From Streptomyces aureocirculatus (lineage in GTDB: Bacteria; Actinomycetota; Actinomycetes; Streptomycetales; Streptomycetaceae): a stretch of 47,680 bases of DNA. The notes beneath the pieces were generated by a model that worked only from the letters and a program-made list of their open reading frames with translations, did no database searches and was not told the origin of the DNA. Position 1 is the first letter of the stretch. Each line of letters opens with the position of its first letter. The stretch covers positions 1 through 47,680 of the forward strand of contig NZ_JOAP01000070.1 in NCBI RefSeq assembly GCF_000720475.1. The letters are read 5' to 3'. Position numbers and translations under genes: made by a program. This document shows, in pieces, positions 46,259-47,680 of the stretch.

Positions 46259-47578
46259 GTGTCGCAGCCGATGTCCGCCGCGGGTGCCTGTCGGCTCTGG
46301 CCGCTCACCGGGGCCGTACCCGGCACGCGCCGCGCCCTGCGCGACGACACCCTCCTCGCCGCCCTCGTCACCGCCGTCGCGGTGGTGCTCGGCGCGGTCG
46401 CGGGGGACGGGCGCAGCCTGGACGCGCTCGGCTGGACCCTGCTCCTGTGCGCCCATGTGCCTGCCGTGTGGCGCCGCAGCCACCCGATGCCGGTGCTCCT
46501 CGCCACCGTCGTGTTCGTCGCGCCGTACCACGCCGTCGACTACACGCACGTCGCCGCGGTCCCCGTCGCCATGCTCGCCCTCTACACCGTCGCCGTCACC
46601 GGGCGGCCCCGCCGTACGCTCCTGACCGGCGTGGGCGTCGTGGCCGTCACCCTGTTCGCCAACGCCCACGTCGGCCCCAAGCAGGTCGCGGAGGTCATGC
46701 GCATCTCCGGCTGGATCGTCGCCGTGCTGCTCTTCGGCACCTACGTACGCGTCCACCGCCAGTACGTCGCCTCCGCCCTGGAACGCGCCGAGCGCGCCGA
46801 ACGCACCCGCGAGGAGGAGGCCAGGCGGCGCGTCGCCGAGGAGCGCCTGCGGGTCGCCCGCGACCTGCACGACCTGCTCGCGCACAGCATCACGCTGATC
46901 GGCGTGCAGACGTCGGTGGCCGCGCACGTCCTCGCCGCCGACCCAGAGCGCCTCGACCGCGCCGCCGTCGCGGGCGCGCTCGACGACATCGCGGACACCT
47001 GCCGCAGCGCGCGCGGCGAGCTGCGGGCGACCCTGGAGGTCCTGCGGGCCTCGGACCCGGAAGGGCACGGCGGCCCCGGTGAGCCCGCGGGCCCGGACGA
47101 GTCCCGGGGCCCCCTTCCCGGTCTCGGCGGCATCGGCGACCTCGCGGACGCGGCCCGCACCGCGGGAGCCGTCGTGGACCTCGCCGTGGACGCCCCGGAC
47201 CCGGCGGTGCGGCCCGCCGTGGGCGCCGCGGCGTACCGCATCGTGCAGGAGGCCCTCACCAACGCCGTACGGCACGGCGGCCCGCACCCGAGCGTGCGGG
47301 TGGGGGTACGGAAGCAGGGCGGGGAGCTGCGGGTGACGGTGACGGACGACGGCGGGGACGCGGACGCGACGGCCGCCACGGGGCCGGTCCGCGCCCGCCC
47401 GGCCGGACCGGTGCCGCTCCCCGGCCGGGCGGGACGGCCTGCGCCGGACGTGCCCGGGTTCGGACTCGTCGGGATGCGGGAGCGGGCGCGCAGCGTGGGC
47501 GGCACGCTGGCGGCGGGGCCCAGGGCGGACCGGGGCTTCGAGGTGGTGGCGGTGCTTCCGCTGGGAGGGGAGCGGTGA
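46259..47578 (+). CDS. two-component sensor histidine kinase (NarL/DesK type)
   Basis: A 439-residue sensor kinase. Four or five membrane helices (residues about 30-165: LLAALVTAVAVVLGAVAG, VLLATVVFVAPYHAV, VAVPVAMLALYTVAV, TGVGVVAVTLFANA, ISGWIVAVLLFGTYV) with very short loops are followed by a coiled coil. HisKA_3 has H204 in ARDLHDLLAHSITLIGVQ. HATPase contains EALTNAVRHG, TDDG and GFGLVGMRERA. It senses in or near the membrane. GTG at 46259 is chosen because AAGGGGGAG lies about ten bases upstream. An in-frame ATG at 46115 would add 48 residues of VPGG repeats with weaker codon bias. The stop overlaps the response regulator start (GTGA). Confidence 0.9.
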   Translation: MSQPMSAAGACRLWPLTGAVPGTRRALRDDTLLAALVTAVAVVLGAVAGDGRSLDALGWTLLLCAHVPAVWRRSHPMPVLLATVVFVAPYHAVDYTHVAAVPVAMLALYTVAVTGRPRRTLLTGVGVVAVTLFANAHVGPKQVAEVMRISGWIVAVLLFGTYVRVHRQYVASALERAERAERTREEEARRRVAEERLRVARDLHDLLAHSITLIGVQTSVAAHVLAADPERLDRAAVAGALDDIADTCRSARGELRATLEVLRASDPEGHGGPGEPAGPDESRGPLPGLGGIGDLADAARTAGAVVDLAVDAPDPAVRPAVGAAAYRIVQEALTNAVRHGGPHPSVRVGVRKQGGELRVTVTDDGGDADATAATGPVRARPAGPVPLPGRAGRPAPDVPGFGLVGMRERARSVGGTLAAGPRADRGFEVVAVLPLGGER

Positions 47579-47680
47579 ACGGGGTGAGCCGGGTGGGCGG
47601 GGTGAACGGGGTGGGCCGGGTGGACCGGGTGGGCGGGGTGAGCGGAATGGACCGGGTGGGCGGGGTGAGCGGAATGGACC
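47575..47680 (+). CDS. start of the partner response regulator (partial, cut by the window edge)
   Basis: The GTG overlapping the kinase stop opens a frame that is still open at the edge, 35 codons later. It reads VNGVSRVGGVNGVGRVD and then VGGVSGMDR-type repeats. Position and overlap are those of a LuxR-family response regulator paired with a HisKA_3 kinase, but no regulator domain is visible yet. The real start may be any of the many in-frame GTG/ATG codons in the repeat. Confidence 0.5.
   Translation, partial: MNGVSRVGGVNGVGRVDRVGGVSGMDRVGGVSGMD
47627..47680 (+). repeat. 27-base tandem repeat at the right edge
   Basis: Two exact copies of a 27-base unit (47627-47653, 47654-47680), GGGTGGGCGGGGTGAGCGGA and seven more bases, coding RVGGVSGMD. 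Looser copies occupy 47581-47626. The array probably continues past the window. Confidence 0.9.

Overview
The window is chromosomal DNA of a high-GC actinobacterium, almost certainly a Streptomyces. Evidence: about 70% or more G+C with strong GC bias at third codon positions, many GTG starts, and the gene order holA / rpsT / lepA / fatty acyl-CoA ligase / hemW / hrcA-dnaJ / rsmE / phoH-ybeY-era / leuA, which as I remember it is the conserved streptomycete core. I see no tRNA, rRNA, CRISPR array, insertion sequence or prophage. The content is core housekeeping plus regulatory islands.

Layout. (1) 1-5.5 kb: YceI-like protein, a small uncharacterised minus-strand protein, DNA polymerase III delta subunit (holA), a 0.5-kb extremely C-rich spacer, ribosomal protein S20 (rpsT, minus) and the divergent elongation factor 4 (lepA). 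(2) 5.8-16 kb: a long-chain acyl-CoA ligase, then a stress-signalling island. The island holds a giant soluble hybrid histidine kinase (1849 aa, six tandem HAMP-type repeats, a collagen-like N-terminal triplet tract) with its downstream receiver protein, divergent from an anti-sigma-kinase/GAF/SpoIIE-phosphatase protein. The set resembles the S. coelicolor OsaA/OsaB/OsaC osmotic-stress system. (3) 16-24 kb: hemW, a minus-strand pair (MBL hydrolase and DUF3097), the CIRCE-controlled hrcA-dnaJ operon, nitronate monooxygenase, rsmE and a lipoprotein. (4) 24-33 kb: Tricorn-like protease, HIT protein, RNase Z-like hydrolase, adenine deaminase-like enzyme, a glucarate dehydratase-like enolase lacking its N-terminus, and a PfkB kinase. 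(5) 33-38 kb: the phoH-ybeY-CNNM/CBS-YjbR-degenerate cytidine deaminase-era cluster, preceded by a promoter matching the actinobacterial recA-type DNA-damage motif. (6) 38-47.7 kb: GH1 beta-glucosidase, emfourin and a protealysin-type M4 protease (minus), leuA behind a leucine-rich leader peptide/attenuator, a TerB-like protein, an MMPL transporter, and a histidine kinase whose response regulator gene begins at the right edge inside a tandem repeat.

How the genes work together: translation and RNA quality control (rpsT, lepA, rsmE, ybeY, era, phoH, RNase Z-like), heat-shock folding (hrcA-dnaJ), and stress sensing (the Osa-like island and the terminal two-component system). Metabolic genes lie between these groups (leuA with attenuation, acyl-CoA ligase, purine salvage, sugar acid and sugar use).

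The most interesting points are the repeat architecture of the giant kinase, the recA-type promoter on phoH, the leuA leader attenuator, a Toprim-like signature in DUF3097, a cytidine deaminase fold without its catalytic residues, the truncated glucarate dehydratase, and several nested dispersed repeats. I found nothing that by itself is clearly a new defence or mobile system.
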